Notes: generated from the sequence alone by a model not told the origin. Positions 40,001 to 48,924 are shown, counted from the first letter of the stretch. The stretch: DNA of 64,000 nt from a bacterium (GCA_905221115.1 CAJNBX010000001.1:1-64000), one strand, 5' to 3'. Program-made: numbers and translations.

Positions 40001-42942
40001 GAGCTAGAGCTGCTGGACTTGTTGCGAAATCTGATAATGGTATGGATAATTTCACTGTAGGAAAAGAGGGTTCTGTTCGTCATTCAGTTGCTAAAGGTAC
40101 AATTGACATTGATAATCCAGTTGATGTTGGTGGATTTATCAGTTCTAACTGGGTATTAGGGCAAATTGAAGATAACGTATCAATGGTGAAAGTTTCTAAA
40201 GGTGAGATCTTCTATGGTTCAAGAAATATTGATGAAGAAGACGGTTATTTCTCAGGTAATAGACTTGAAAATGATTTCGTTGTTCGTGATATGAGTACAG
40301 GAGCCTCTTCATATCAACGTTCTAAACGTGTTAAAGAAATTAGTTTAGAAGAAGCTAATAAGAAAATTAAAGGGTACAATATAACAGCTAGTGGATTTGA
40401 AATTAGTGCTCTTCCTGAAGATACGCTTAACCGTACGACACCAAAAACAGAGGAATACAAATCAACCCAAGACTATAAAGTAGATCGAGACCAGGCTTAT
40501 CGTAATATTGAGAAACTTCAACCATTTTATAACAAAGAATGGATTGTCAACCAAGGTAACAAACTTGCAGAAGATTCAAACTTAGCTAAGAAAGAAGTCC
40601 TTTCTGTTACGGGGATGAAGAATGGTCAATTCGTGACCGATTTATCGGATATCGATAAAATAATGATTCACTATGCAGATGGCACTAAAGAAGAAATGGG
40701 GGTCACACTCAAGGATTCTAAAGTCCAACAAGTGCGTGAATATGGCGTATCTGGTCTTGGTGATGTTGTCTATACACCAAATATGGTTGATAAGGATCGT
40801 GTGAAACTGATTGCAGATGTGAAAGAGAAGTTAGCTTCAGTCACATACGATTCGCAAGATGTTCGTAAAATTATTGGAAATCCAGCTGATTTGTATCTAG
40901 AAGAAAATTTTAATAATGTCAAAGACAATCTTGATAAATTTGTGAAAGCTTTAGTCGAAAATGAAGATCATCAATTGAATAGTGATGAATCTGCGATGAA
41001 AGCACTTGTGAAGAAAGTTGACGATAATAAAGCGAAAATTATGATGGCCTTATCTTACTTGAACCGTTACTATAACATTAAGTATACTGACAACAGTATG
41101 AGTATCAAAGACATTATGATGTTTAAACCTGACTTTTATGGTAAGACACCAAGTGTTATTGACAGACTCATCAACATCGGTTCAAGTGAAAAGAACTTGA
41201 AAGGGGATCGGACTCAGGATGCTTACCGTGAAATCATCGCAGGTAATACTGGTAAAGGTAATTTACGTAACTTCTTAGAGTACAACATGCGTTTGTTTAC
41301 AGAGGATAAAGACATTAATGATTGGTTTATCCACTCAGCTAAGAATGTTTATGTTTCAGAACCTAAAACTACAAATCCTGACTTTGTCAATAAACGTCAT
41401 AGAGTCTTTGATGGGCTAGATAACGGCGTTCATGGACGTATGATTTTACCACTTCTAACGCTTAAAGATGCTCATATGTTTCTAATTTCAACATATAACA
41501 CGATGGCATACAGTTCATTTGAGAAATATGGTAAGTTAACAGAAGAATCTCGAAACGAATTTAAGAAAGAGATTGATAAAGTTGCTCACGCACAACAAAC
41601 TTATCTTGATTTCTGGTCCAGATTAGCTCTACCTAATGTTCGTGATAGACTTCTTAAGAGTCAAAATATGGTACCGACACCAGTTTGGGATAATCAGACC
41701 TACAATGGTTCTCCTGTAGGTCGTCGAGGATTTGACAGTAAAGGTAACCCTATAGCTCCAATTCGTGAATTATATGGTCCAACATGGAGACACCATGATA
41801 GAGACTGGCGTATGGGCGCTATGGCCTCAATATTCCCTAATCCAAATAATGATGACAAGGTCTTGTTCATGGTAACGGATATGATTAGTCCGTTTGGTAT
41901 TTCAGCCTTTACTCACGAAACAACACACGTAAACGATAGAATGCTTTACTTCGGTGGGCATAGACACCGTCAAGGTACCGACGTTGAAGCCTATGCACAA
42001 GGTATGTTGCAAACACCTGACAGCTCAACAACTAATGGTGAATACGGCGCACTTGGAATTAATATGGCTTACCATCGTCCAAATGATGGTAACCAATGGT
42101 ACAACCCAGATCCTGACAAATTAAAGACACGTGATGACATTGACCGCTACATGAGAAACTACAATGAAGCTATGATGTTGCTTGATCATGTAGAAGCTGA
42201 TGCTGTACTTCCTAAAATTAAAGGAGACAATAGTAAGTGGTTCAAGAAGATTGACAAAGAAATGCGCTCTAAGATTCAGTACAATGATCTTTTAGGTCCA
42301 AACCAATGGGATAGTGTCCGTGATTTGAAAGATGAAGAAAAGGTAATGACTTTATCTAGCGTCAATGATTTAGTGGATAATAACTTCATGACAAAACATG
42401 GAAATCCAGGCAACGGACGTTATAGACCAGAAGATTTTACACCAAACTCAGCTTACGTAAATGTCAATATGATGGCTGGTATTTATGGTGGTAATACAAG
42501 CAAAGGTGCTCCTGGTTCATTATCATTTAAACACAATGCTTTTCGTATGTGGGGTTACTTTGGATATGCAAATGGATTCATTGGATATGTCTCTAGCAAA
42601 TATCAAGATGAAGCTAATAGACAAAATAATAGCTTATTAGGAGATGATTTTATCATCAAGAAAGTATCTGGAGACAAGTTCAAGACACTTGAAGAGTGGA
42701 AGAGACATTGGTACGAGGAGGTTCTTGCTAAAGCTAAGAAAGGCTTTGAAGGTATCGATATTGATGGCGTCCATATCAGTAACTATGATGAGTTAAGGCC
42801 TTTATTTGATAAAGCAGTCGAAGAAGATTTGAAAAAAACAGATGACTTCTCTCATACTGTAGCTCTTAAATCTAAGATATTCAAAGCCCTTCTTAAAAAC
42901 ACAGACGGTTTCTTTAATAAACTGTTTAAAGAAGACATTTAA
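37084..42942 (+). CDS. Second M26-family zinc metalloprotease, Iga/ZmpB-like
   Basis: A 1952-residue paralogue 41 bases after iga. It has the same plan: YSIRK-type signal (FSIRKICGIVGSV), N-terminal LPATG at 75-79 with a hydrophobic segment, a GYRYIGY motif, 17-residue repeats, the M26 N-terminal region (NGTFKLGADLNAEN), and a catalytic HETTH at 1611-1615 with E1635 at the same spacing as in Iga. The differing catalytic surroundings (HVNDRMLYFGGHRHRQGTD) point to another substrate, as in ZmpB-type enzymes. Translation starts at TTG, which has AAGGTG seven bases upstream. No stop, frameshift or missing zinc ligand was seen, so it looks functional. Confidence 0.88.
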   Translation: MSLFKKERFSIRKICGIVGSVLLGSTLVAPSIIHASTYHYIEKSSLTQEEQSKIQAGIPTDNEETYALIYQQETLPATGSSTSVLTALGLLAVGSLVLLVYKKKKVASLFLVTTIGLISLSSMQALDISNPLKAPSNEGVVQIAGYRYIGYLPLDDDAISKIQHKDDGTKNVLVSEIQSVHNEAPKAEKPEYTAPVGTVPDEAPKAEKPEHTAPVGGNLVEPEVHEKPEYTEPIGTVPDEAPKTEKPDYTQPIGTNLVEPAVQPALPEAVVTDKGEPEVQPALPEAVVTDKGKPEVQPALPEAVVTDKGKPAVQPALPEAVVTDKGEPAVQPALPEAVVTDKGEPAVQPALPEAVVTEKGEPEVQPALPEAVVTDKGKPAVQPALPEAVVTDKGEPAVQPALPEAVVTEKGEPEVQPVLPEAVVTEKGEPEVQPALPEAVVTDKGKPAVQPALPEAVVTDKGEPAVQPTLPEAVVTEKGEPEVQPALPEAVVTEKGEPAVQPALPEAIVTEKGEPEVQPALPEAIVTDKGEPAVQPALPEAVVTEKGEPEVQPALPEAVVTDKGEPEVQPALPEAVVTEKGEPEVQPALPEYNIKAAPVLTLTKVTEDAMNRSANLNYELDNKDNAEISSIVAEIKDGDTVVKRVDLSKEKLTDAVQNLDLFKDYKIETTMIYNRGQGDETSKLDEKPLRLELKKVEIKNISSTNLVKVNDDGTETPSDFMSEKPSDEDVKKMYLKITSRDNKVTRLAVDKIELVTEKEKELYKITATAQDLIQHVDPSKTRNEYIHYIEKPRPKVDNVYYNFKDLVDAMNVNKNGTFKLGADLNAENVPTPNKEYVTGTFRGTLTSVEGKQYSIHNMKRQLFGGIEGGSVKNINLANVNINMPWINDISALAKTVKNATVENIKVTGSILGNNSIAGIVNKIDRGGLLRNVAFIGKLQAVGDRDWNLAGIAGEIWKGNLDRAYADVTITGKRARAAGLVAKSDNGMDNFTVGKEGSVRHSVAKGTIDIDNPVDVGGFISSNWVLGQIEDNVSMVKVSKGEIFYGSRNIDEEDGYFSGNRLENDFVVRDMSTGASSYQRSKRVKEISLEEANKKIKGYNITASGFEISALPEDTLNRTTPKTEEYKSTQDYKVDRDQAYRNIEKLQPFYNKEWIVNQGNKLAEDSNLAKKEVLSVTGMKNGQFVTDLSDIDKIMIHYADGTKEEMGVTLKDSKVQQVREYGVSGLGDVVYTPNMVDKDRVKLIADVKEKLASVTYDSQDVRKIIGNPADLYLEENFNNVKDNLDKFVKALVENEDHQLNSDESAMKALVKKVDDNKAKIMMALSYLNRYYNIKYTDNSMSIKDIMMFKPDFYGKTPSVIDRLINIGSSEKNLKGDRTQDAYREIIAGNTGKGNLRNFLEYNMRLFTEDKDINDWFIHSAKNVYVSEPKTTNPDFVNKRHRVFDGLDNGVHGRMILPLLTLKDAHMFLISTYNTMAYSSFEKYGKLTEESRNEFKKEIDKVAHAQQTYLDFWSRLALPNVRDRLLKSQNMVPTPVWDNQTYNGSPVGRRGFDSKGNPIAPIRELYGPTWRHHDRDWRMGAMASIFPNPNNDDKVLFMVTDMISPFGISAFTHETTHVNDRMLYFGGHRHRQGTDVEAYAQGMLQTPDSSTTNGEYGALGINMAYHRPNDGNQWYNPDPDKLKTRDDIDRYMRNYNEAMMLLDHVEADAVLPKIKGDNSKWFKKIDKEMRSKIQYNDLLGPNQWDSVRDLKDEEKVMTLSSVNDLVDNNFMTKHGNPGNGRYRPEDFTPNSAYVNVNMMAGIYGGNTSKGAPGSLSFKHNAFRMWGYFGYANGFIGYVSSKYQDEANRQNNSLLGDDFIIKKVSGDKFKTLEEWKRHWYEEVLAKAKKGFEGIDIDGVHISNYDELRPLFDKAVEEDLKKTDDFSHTVALKSKIFKALLKNTDGFFNKLFKEDI
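37861..38858 (+). repeat. 17-residue (51-bp) tandem array in second M26 gene
   Basis: About 19 copies of VVTDKGEPAVQPALPEA, the same unit as in iga. A higher-order order is visible: DKGKPAV, DKGEPAV, EKGEPEV and a fourth unit recur as a set of about 204 bases, so blocks of units were duplicated together. Near-identity between units suggests recent or ongoing slippage and conversion. Confidence 0.93.
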
Positions 42943-43015
42943 ACGTTTAAAATATAAAGAGGACAGTTTTTTGCTCCCTCTGAAAAATCATCATTTGATG
43001 ACTTTCAAAAAACAC

Positions 43016-43055
43016 CTCAAAAAGGTATTGCCAAGTTGCAATACCTTTTTTTGAG
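43016..43055 (+). terminator. Terminator of the M26 protease gene
   Basis: CTCAAAAAGGTATTGC and GCAATACCTTTTTTTGAG form a long stem around CAAGTT, with a U-rich 3' arm. It ends transcription of the protease pair. Confidence 0.85.
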
Positions 43056-43102
43056 GCTCTTTTGTCTTATTCCTGTTTCCATTGACTATATTATGCTACA
43101 CG

Positions 43103-43132
43103 AAAAATCCACTCAGTTGTCTGAGTGGATTA
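43103..43132 (-). terminator. Terminator of uraA
   Basis: On the minus strand AATCCACTCAG-ACAA-CTGAGTGGATT is followed by TTTTCG. It lies 16 bases after the uraA stop codon. Confidence 0.8.
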
Positions 43133-43147
43133 GGTGTGTTTAGACTC

Positions 43148-44431
43148 TTAATCTTTATTTTCGTATGGCAAGATCAAGTTCAAGATGATTCCTGTCATGG
43201 CTGATAGGGCAGTACCTGAAAGGGTAACTGGACCAAGTTTAAGGATAGCTCCTCCAAGTCCAAGAACCAACATAGCACTTGCGATGATGAGATTACGCAT
43301 TTGAGCGAAATCAACACGTTCTTTAATTAAGACCTTCAAACCGTTGCTGGCGATAACTCCATAGAGAAGGATTGACATACCACCAAGTACAGCGTTTGGA
43401 ATTGTTGAAATCAAGGCAGTGAATTTACCAAGGAAGCTAAGGGCAATCGCGATAAAGGCAGCGTTACGGATAACTGAGACAGAAGCGATACGAGTCATAC
43501 CGATAACCCCTGTATTTTCTCCATAAGTTGTATTGGCTGGTCCACCAAGGAAGGCAGAAACAGAAGTTGCGATACCGTCACCAAGAAGTGTACGGTGAAG
43601 ACCTGGTTCTTTCAAGAATTGACGGCCACAGATTTGACCCAAAACAGTATGGTCTCCGATATGTTCAGAAATTGTTACGATAGCGATTGGCAAGATGGCA
43701 ATCGTTTCTGGACCAAAGTAAAGATTGTACTCTTTAAAGGCACCACCTGTGCTAAATGGCAAGTAGAAACCAGGAATTTCGAACCAGTTGGCTTTAAGAA
43801 CTGGTGTAAAGTCAACCAAGCCAAGAGTTAATGCGAAGAGGTAACCACCGATAATGGCAAAGAGGAAAGGAATGATTCGTAGGAAGCCTTTTCCTTTTGT
43901 ATTGATAAAGGCAGCAATCAAGAAAGTAACAACTGCTACAAGAGCATTTTTCCAGTTTCCATCAGCTACAAGACCAGCGTTTGTAACAGCTGAACCTGCA
44001 AGTCCAAGACCGATAACGATGATCATAGGTCCGATGATGATTGGTGGCAAGAGTTTATCAATCCATTTTGTACCTGCAAAACGAACACCAGCAGCAACAA
44101 GGACGTAGACTAAACCAGTTAAGATCACCCCTGTTTGAGCAGCGGATACATCCCCACCCATTTCTTTCATAGCCAATGACATAGCTGTGATAAAGGCGAA
44201 TGATGATCCTAGATAAACTGGAACTCTAAATCCAGTTGAAATCATGTAGATGAGTGTTCCAACACCTGAAGCAAAAAGGGCAACAGATACAGGCATTCCC
44301 AAAATCAATGGTACCAAGATGGTCGCACCAAACATGGCGAAAACGTGTTGGAAACTAAGGAGAATTCCTTTTCCGGCTGAAGGACGTTGGTCAACGTCTA
44401 GTAACAAATCAACAGTTGATTCTTGTTTCAT
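43148..44431 (-). CDS. uraA: Uracil permease (NCS2 family)
   Basis: Proton-coupled uracil importer of the nucleobase-cation symporter 2 family. The 427 residues show the expected many membrane helices and the NCS2 signature GxENTGVIGMTR (TYGENTGVIGMTRIASV) with the E in ISEHIGDH. I chose the ATG at 44431 with GTGAGGT upstream; an in-frame ATG 36 bases earlier lies inside the attenuator hairpin. The leader carries a PyrR-type attenuator, as expected for a pyrimidine-repressed uptake gene. Confidence 0.93.
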   Translation of the reverse strand: MKQESTVDLLLDVDQRPSAGKGILLSFQHVFAMFGATILVPLILGMPVSVALFASGVGTLIYMISTGFRVPVYLGSSFAFITAMSLAMKEMGGDVSAAQTGVILTGLVYVLVAAGVRFAGTKWIDKLLPPIIIGPMIIVIGLGLAGSAVTNAGLVADGNWKNALVAVVTFLIAAFINTKGKGFLRIIPFLFAIIGGYLFALTLGLVDFTPVLKANWFEIPGFYLPFSTGGAFKEYNLYFGPETIAILPIAIVTISEHIGDHTVLGQICGRQFLKEPGLHRTLLGDGIATSVSAFLGGPANTTYGENTGVIGMTRIASVSVIRNAAFIAIALSFLGKFTALISTIPNAVLGGMSILLYGVIASNGLKVLIKERVDFAQMRNLIIASAMLVLGLGGAILKLGPVTLSGTALSAMTGIILNLILPYENKD

Positions 44432-44454
44432 ATAAACCTCACTTTTGGGCATCA

Positions 44455-44580
44455 AAAAAGAGCCCATTATTTTACAGCAATAGGCCCTCAGAGTAAGACT
44501 TCTTTAAAATCTAGACTTTAAAGAGTTTCAAATATTTCTGCGTCTTCGTCACCTCACGGGATGACATTAAAAACCTTTGC
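44455..44580 (-). promoter_or_regulatory. PyrR-dependent attenuator in the uraA leader
   Basis: On the minus strand the leader contains TCCCGTGAGG (44552-44561), matching the conserved loop of PyrR-binding RNA. It then has complementary arms (GAAACTCTTTAAAGTC / GATTTTAAAGAAGTC) and a terminator hairpin, GAGGGCC...GGGCTC followed by TTTTTT at 44453-44459. UMP-bound PyrR would favour the terminator and lower uraA expression. The consensus is established; folding here was judged by eye. Confidence 0.82.
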
Positions 44581-44587
44581 TTGTGAT

Positions 44588-44616
44588 AGTATAGCAAAAA
44601 TTACAAACTTTGTAAA
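44588..44616 (-). promoter_or_regulatory. Promoter of uraA
   Basis: On the minus strand TTTACA (44611-44616) and TATACT (44588-44593) are separated by 17 bases. Transcription would start near 44581 and give a leader of about 150 bases. Confidence 0.65.
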
Positions 44617-44635
44617 TATTTTTTTACTAAAAAGA

Positions 44636-45349
44636 TTAAAGCGGGCGTTTATTTGGCATGCCAGCCTTACGTGGATATTTATTTGGCGTTTCTTTTTTCT
44701 TTTCTACCACTGTGATGTAACGCGGATCTCCATTTGGTAGGGCGTAGCTGAGATTGTCTTCGACCTTACTGAAGAGAAGGTTAAGGGCATTTTTGGCTTC
44801 TAACAACTCCTCTGGTGCATTGCTGGCCTTGAGTGCCAATAGTTTGCCACCAACTTTAAGGTAAGGGATAGTTAATTCAGATAGGACCTGCATACGGGCA
44901 ACTGCACGAGCTGTTACATAATCATATTGAGCACGGAAGATCTTGTCTTGGGCAAAATCTTCTGCACGTCCATGGTAGAAATGTACACCGTCCAAATCCA
45001 ATTCTTGAGCCAACAGTTGGAGGAAGTTGATGCGCTTATTGAGTGAATCAATGATGGTCACATCTAGCTGAGGATAGAGAATTTTCATCGGCAGACTAGG
45101 AAATCCTGCCCCAGCTCCAATATCAAGAAGTTTGATATTTTCATTAGGAATCAAACCTTGAAGAATGGGTGCAATCGAATCGTAAAAATGTTTGAGATAA
45201 ACTTCATCCTTGTCCGTAATGGCTGTTAAATTAATCTTTTCATTCCACTCGACCAAGAGTTCAAAATAACGTTCAAATTGTTCTTTTTGCTGGTCCGAAA
45301 GTGGAAGGTTCTGCTCGGCAAGCAAGTTGTAAAAGGTTTCTGGTTTCAT
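44636..45349 (-). CDS. rsmG: 16S rRNA (guanine-N7)-methyltransferase RsmG
   Basis: Methylates G527 of 16S rRNA with S-adenosylmethionine; also known as GidB. The 237 residues include the SAM-binding [18 protein letters not shown] and the basic C-terminal tail [15 protein letters not shown] chose the ATG at 45349 ([10 protein letters not shown]) with AAGGAAA upstream over one eight codons earlier that lacks an SD. It is divergent from lemA, and uraA lies behind it on the same strand with its own promoter. Confidence 0.94.
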   Translation of the reverse strand: MKPETFYNLLAEQNLPLSDQQKEQFERYFELLVEWNEKINLTAITDKDEVYLKHFYDSIAPILQGLIPNENIKLLDIGAGAGFPSLPMKILYPQLDVTIIDSLNKRINFLQLLAQELDLDGVHFYHGRAEDFAQDKIFRAQYDYVTARAVARMQVLSELTIPYLKVGGKLLALKASNAPEELLEAKNALNLLFSKVEDNLSYALPNGDPRYITVVEKKKETPNKYPRKAGMPNKRPL

Positions 45350-45401
45350 AGTTATTTCCTTCTTTAGTATCATCTTATTTTACCACAATCATTAAAAATT
45401 T

Positions 45402-45409
45402 GATATACT
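45402..45409 (+). promoter_or_regulatory. Extended -10 promoter of lemA
   Basis: GATATACT at 45402-45409 preceded by T gives an extended -10 element about 33 bases before the lemA start, in the divergent gap with rsmG. Confidence 0.45.
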
Positions 45410-45442
45410 GGTACTAATCTAAAAGTAGAAAGGACTTATATA

Positions 45443-46003
45443 ATGACTTGGATTATTCTTGGAGTTTTGGCTCTTATTGTTATTTTTGTGATTGTTAGCT
45501 ATAACGGTTTGGTTAAGAATCGTATGCAAACAAAGGAGGCTTGGAGTCAGATTGATGTTCAGTTGAAACGTCGAAATGACCTCTTGCCAAACTTGATTGA
45601 AACTGTAAAAGGTTATGCCAAATATGAAGGTTCTACCCTTGAAAAGGTGGCAGAACTTCGCAATCAAGTTGCTGCAGCGACTTCACCAGCAGAAGCTATG
45701 AAAGCTAGTGATGCCCTCACTCGTCAGGTTTCAGGTATTTTTGCAGTTGCAGAAAGCTATCCAGATTTGAAGGCTAGTGCCAACTTTGTTAAATTGCAAG
45801 AGGAGTTAACAAACACAGAAAATAAAATTTCTTACTCTCGCCAACTCTACAACAGTGTTGTCAGCAACTACAATGTAAAATTAGAAACTTTCCCAAGCAA
45901 TATTATCGCTGGAATGTTTGGATTTAAAGCAGCAGATTTCCTTCAAACACCAGAAGAGGAAAAGGCAGTTCCTAAAGTTGATTTTAGCGGTTTAGGTGAC
46001 TAA
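45443..46003 (+). CDS. lemA: LemA family protein
   Basis: A 186-residue protein with one N-terminal membrane segment ([18 protein letters not shown], residues 3-20) and a helical domain with the conserved [26 protein letters not shown]. LemA proteins are widespread and their biochemical role is unsettled. It stands directly ahead of htpX, a pairing common in Firmicutes, which suggests a joint role in membrane protein quality control. Confidence 0.92.
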   Translation: MTWIILGVLALIVIFVIVSYNGLVKNRMQTKEAWSQIDVQLKRRNDLLPNLIETVKGYAKYEGSTLEKVAELRNQVAAATSPAEAMKASDALTRQVSGIFAVAESYPDLKASANFVKLQEELTNTENKISYSRQLYNSVVSNYNVKLETFPSNIIAGMFGFKAADFLQTPEEEKAVPKVDFSGLGD

Positions 46004-46004
46004 G

Positions 46005-46904
46005 ATGTTGTTTGATCAAATTGCAAGCAATAAACGAAAAACCTGGATTTTGTTGCTGGTATTTTTCCTACTCTTAGCTCTGGTTGGCTATGCGGTTGGT
46101 TATCTCTTTATGCGATCTGGGATTGCTGGTTTGATTATCGCACTGATTATTGGCTTTATCTATGCCTTGTCCATGATTTTTCAATCGACAGAGATTGTCA
46201 TGTCGATGAATGGAGCGCGTGAGGTGGATGAACAAACAGCACCAGACCTCTACCATGTAGTGGAAGATATGGCTATGGTCGCTCAGATTCCTATGCCCCG
46301 TGTTTTCATCATTGATGATCCAGCCTTAAATGCCTTTGCGACAGGTTCTAACCCTCAAAACGCAGCGGTTGCTGCGACTTCAGGCCTTCTAGCTATCATG
46401 AATCGTGAGGAGCTAGAAGCTGTTATGGGCCATGAAGTCAGTCATATTCGTAATTACGATATCCGCATTTCGACTATTGCTGTTGCCCTTGCTAGTGCTA
46501 TCACCATGCTTTCTAGTATGGCAGGTCGCATGATGTGGTGGGGTGGTGCAGGGCGCAGACGAAGTAACGATGATCGAGATGGAAATGGCTTAGAAATCAT
46601 TATGCTAGTGGTTTCCCTACTAGCTATTGTGCTGGCACCTCTCGCTGCAACCTTGGTGCAACTCGCTATTTCTCGTCAGAGGGAATTCCTAGCTGATGCT
46701 TCTAGTGTCGAGTTGACTCGCAATCCTCAAGGGATGATAAATGCTTTACGTAAGTTGGACAATAGCGAGCCGATGCATCACCATGTCGATGATGCCAGCA
46801 GTGCTCTTTATATCAATGATCCTAAGAAAGGTGGAGGGTTCCAAAAACTCTTTTATACCCACCCACCTATCTCAGAACGGATTGAACGTTTAAAACATAT
46901 GTAA
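46005..46904 (+). CDS. htpX: Membrane zinc metalloprotease HtpX
   Basis: Membrane-bound protease that degrades damaged membrane proteins, family M48. The 299 residues show two N-terminal membrane segments, the catalytic HEVSH ([11 protein letters not shown]) and further hydrophobic segments before the third ligand region [13 protein letters not shown] chose ATG 46005, one base after the lemA stop, with TAGGTG upstream; a GTG three codons earlier is less likely. Translation is probably coupled to lemA. Confidence 0.94.
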   Translation: MLFDQIASNKRKTWILLLVFFLLLALVGYAVGYLFMRSGIAGLIIALIIGFIYALSMIFQSTEIVMSMNGAREVDEQTAPDLYHVVEDMAMVAQIPMPRVFIIDDPALNAFATGSNPQNAAVAATSGLLAIMNREELEAVMGHEVSHIRNYDIRISTIAVALASAITMLSSMAGRMMWWGGAGRRRSNDDRDGNGLEIIMLVVSLLAIVLAPLAATLVQLAISRQREFLADASSVELTRNPQGMINALRKLDNSEPMHHHVDDASSALYINDPKKGGGFQKLFYTHPPISERIERLKHM

Positions 46905-46925
46905 AAATTTGCCTATACAATCCTA

Positions 46926-46963
46926 AAAAATGAGCATTCTCGTAGTTGGAGATGCTCATTTTC
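46926..46963 (+). terminator. Terminator of lemA-htpX
   Basis: AAAATGAGCAT(T)CTC pairs with GAGATGCTCATTTT with one bulged base, followed by a T-rich stretch. Confidence 0.78.
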
Positions 46964-47004
46964 TTATATAAGGAACTCAGAAATCAATTTGTTATGATAC
47001 AACT

Positions 47005-47109
47005 TATATTCTTCGAAAATCTCTTCAAACCGCATCAGCTTCGCCTTGCCGTACTTAAGTCCAGCCTGCGGCTAGCTTCCTAGTTGGCTCTTTGATTTTC
47101 ATTGAGTAT
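47005..47109 (+). repeat. BOX element lacking boxB
   Basis: boxA (ATATTCTTCGAAAATCTCTT ... CGCCTTGCCGTA) is joined directly to boxC (AGCCTGCGGCTAGCTTCCTA ... TTCATTGAGTATT). No boxB module is present between them. Confidence 0.9.
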
Positions 47110-47411
47110 TAGAATTTCTTTAGGAAACTTCGTTCAGAACACATGATATATCGAAGAAGAATCTAGCATCTATGCAAAATGTAAGATGGCAACTAATCTC
47201 GTTTTTCGCAAATTAGAAAATATTTTTGGTGAGCTCAGAGTGTGTGTTAGAGACAAGTAGGCCAGCGTAGTAGAGCTAGGATTCATTTTCACGAGCATGG
47301 ATTTTACAAATCAGCTATTCAAAAACCACACAGTTGTTTTCAGCTTGATTGTGAGTAAAACTGAAATCACTGAGCGGTTTTATTTAGAATCTGGTTTTTG
47401 TCCAGCCTCTT
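47110..47411 (+). other. Gene-free stretch, possible interrupted ORF remnant
   Basis: No intact gene is supported. One plus-strand frame is open from 47147 to 47257, meets a single TAG, then stays open from 47261 to 47440 into the 3' end of rlmB. The reading has no SD or family resemblance I recognise. It may be an eroded gene or chance. Confidence 0.3.
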
Positions 47412-48140
47412 TTATAGGCGATTTCGGAAAACTTCGTACATGAGAATAGCTGCAGCAACACTGGCATTGAGACTTTGAACATGTCCATTCATGGGAATGG
47501 TAATCATCTCATCAACCTGTTTTTTGATGTTGCTAGAGATGCCTTTTCCTTCATTTCCGATGATGAGGGTAATTTTCCCTTTTGTATTCCACTTGTGGCA
47601 AGGAGTCCCATTCATATCTGTTCCAAAGGTCCAGAATCCCTCATCCTTGAGTTTATCTAAGGTTTGACTCAGGTTGGTTACTCGGGCAATCGGAACGTGT
47701 TCAATAGCACCTGTGGCCGTTTTGGCAACGACAGGAGTTACTCCGACAGCACGGTGCTTGGGAATGATGACACCTGAAACATTGGTCGCATCGGCTGTTC
47801 GCAAGATAGAGCCTAAGTTGTGAGGATCAGTTAACCCGTCCAGAATCAATAGCAAGGGATTTTCTTCTTGACGTGTTTTGGCAAGAATGTGATCTAGCTC
47901 GCTATAGGCAAATTCAGACACTCGTAGTACAAAACCTTGGTGGACAGCACCTTCAGTCATCTCAGAGAGGGATTTTTTTGAAGTCCAGGAAATGGACACT
48001 TTTTTTTCTGTAGCCAGTTCTTTGACTTTCTCAACATTCTTACCTCGGAGATCTTCTTGGAGGTAAAGTTTGTTTCCTGTGTTTGCAAGGAGGGCTTCGG
48101 TAACGGCGTGAACGCCATAGACAATATCATTTGTTTTCAT
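47412..48140 (-). CDS. rlmB: 23S rRNA (guanosine-2'-O)-methyltransferase RlmB
   Basis: SPOUT-class methyltransferase of the TrmH family; RlmB modifies G2251 in the peptidyl-transferase region. The 242 residues have the N-terminal substrate-binding domain (YGVHAVTEALL) and knotted C-terminal motifs: LDGLTDPHNLGSILRTAD, LIIGNEGKGIS and SLNASVAAAILMYE. I chose the ATG at 48140 since the upstream ATG has no SD and the family begins near IVYGVHAV. def follows upstream on the same strand, 44 bases away. Confidence 0.9.
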   Translation of the reverse strand: MKTNDIVYGVHAVTEALLANTGNKLYLQEDLRGKNVEKVKELATEKKVSISWTSKKSLSEMTEGAVHQGFVLRVSEFAYSELDHILAKTRQEENPLLLILDGLTDPHNLGSILRTADATNVSGVIIPKHRAVGVTPVVAKTATGAIEHVPIARVTNLSQTLDKLKDEGFWTFGTDMNGTPCHKWNTKGKITLIIGNEGKGISSNIKKQVDEMITIPMNGHVQSLNASVAAAILMYEVFRNRL

Positions 48141-48184
48141 GCCTCTATTATAACACAAAACCCCGTCTTGCAACGGGATTTTCT

Positions 48185-48796
48185 TTATTCAAGAATTAGT
48201 AAACCATCTTTAACTGCAAATGGGTCTTTTTCATTGATACGATCGTAAAACATGATTCCGTTAATGTGGTCAATTTCATGCTGAACAACGATGGAGTTGT
48301 AGCCTTTGAGTTTGATACGGTGTTTTTCGCCATCCTTGTCAAAGTAGTCAACAGTAACGCGGGCATGGCGAACAACATAGCCAGGCACGTTGCGGTCAAC
48401 AGACAGACAACCTTCTCCTTCGCCAAGAGCAGCGTCTTGAACAGAGTGAGAGACGATTTTGGGATTGTACATAATGGCTTGTAGGTCGTAGGCTTCCTGA
48501 GGAGTTTCGCCTTCTTCAACAATATTTGGCACCAAAACAGCGATAATGCGTTTTGAGATATCCAACTGAGGAGCAGCCAGTCCAACCCCACCGCGGAGCC
48601 CCATTTTTTCAGCCATGACAGGATCTTGGGAATGTTTGAGGAATTGCATCATCTTTTCGCCAAGGATGATTTCTTGGTCAGACAAGGGAAAAGTGACTTC
48701 CTCAGCAACCGCGCGTAGAGTTGGGTTCCCCTCGCGGATAATATCGTTCATATCAATTAAGTGAGCAGCTTTTGTAATACGTTCTATTGCAGACAT
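48185..48796 (-). CDS. def: Peptide deformylase
   Basis: Removes the formyl group from nascent proteins using a ferrous or similar metal ion. The 203 residues contain all three motifs: [15 protein letters not shown] and [12 protein letters not shown], giving the Cys, two His ligands and catalytic Glu. The insertions mark the Gram-positive type II form. The chosen start has AAAGGAG at good spacing; an ATG five codons upstream lacks one. Confidence 0.96.
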   Translation of the reverse strand: MSAIERITKAAHLIDMNDIIREGNPTLRAVAEEVTFPLSDQEIILGEKMMQFLKHSQDPVMAEKMGLRGGVGLAAPQLDISKRIIAVLVPNIVEEGETPQEAYDLQAIMYNPKIVSHSVQDAALGEGEGCLSVDRNVPGYVVRHARVTVDYFDKDGEKHRIKLKGYNSIVVQHEIDHINGIMFYDRINEKDPFAVKDGLLILE

Positions 48797-48924
48797 TTTC
48801 TCTCCTTTCATTACCTCTACATGATATCACAAAATGACAAGGATTGAAAGTATTACAGTCTTTAGGATTTACAGAAAATAGATAGGAGGTTCAATTCAAT
48901 TGTGAAAGAAATACTTATCTGTGT

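Noticed and set aside
48196..48591. 131-codon frame overlapping def in another frame
   Set aside because: def shows all its catalytic motifs; the other reading has none.
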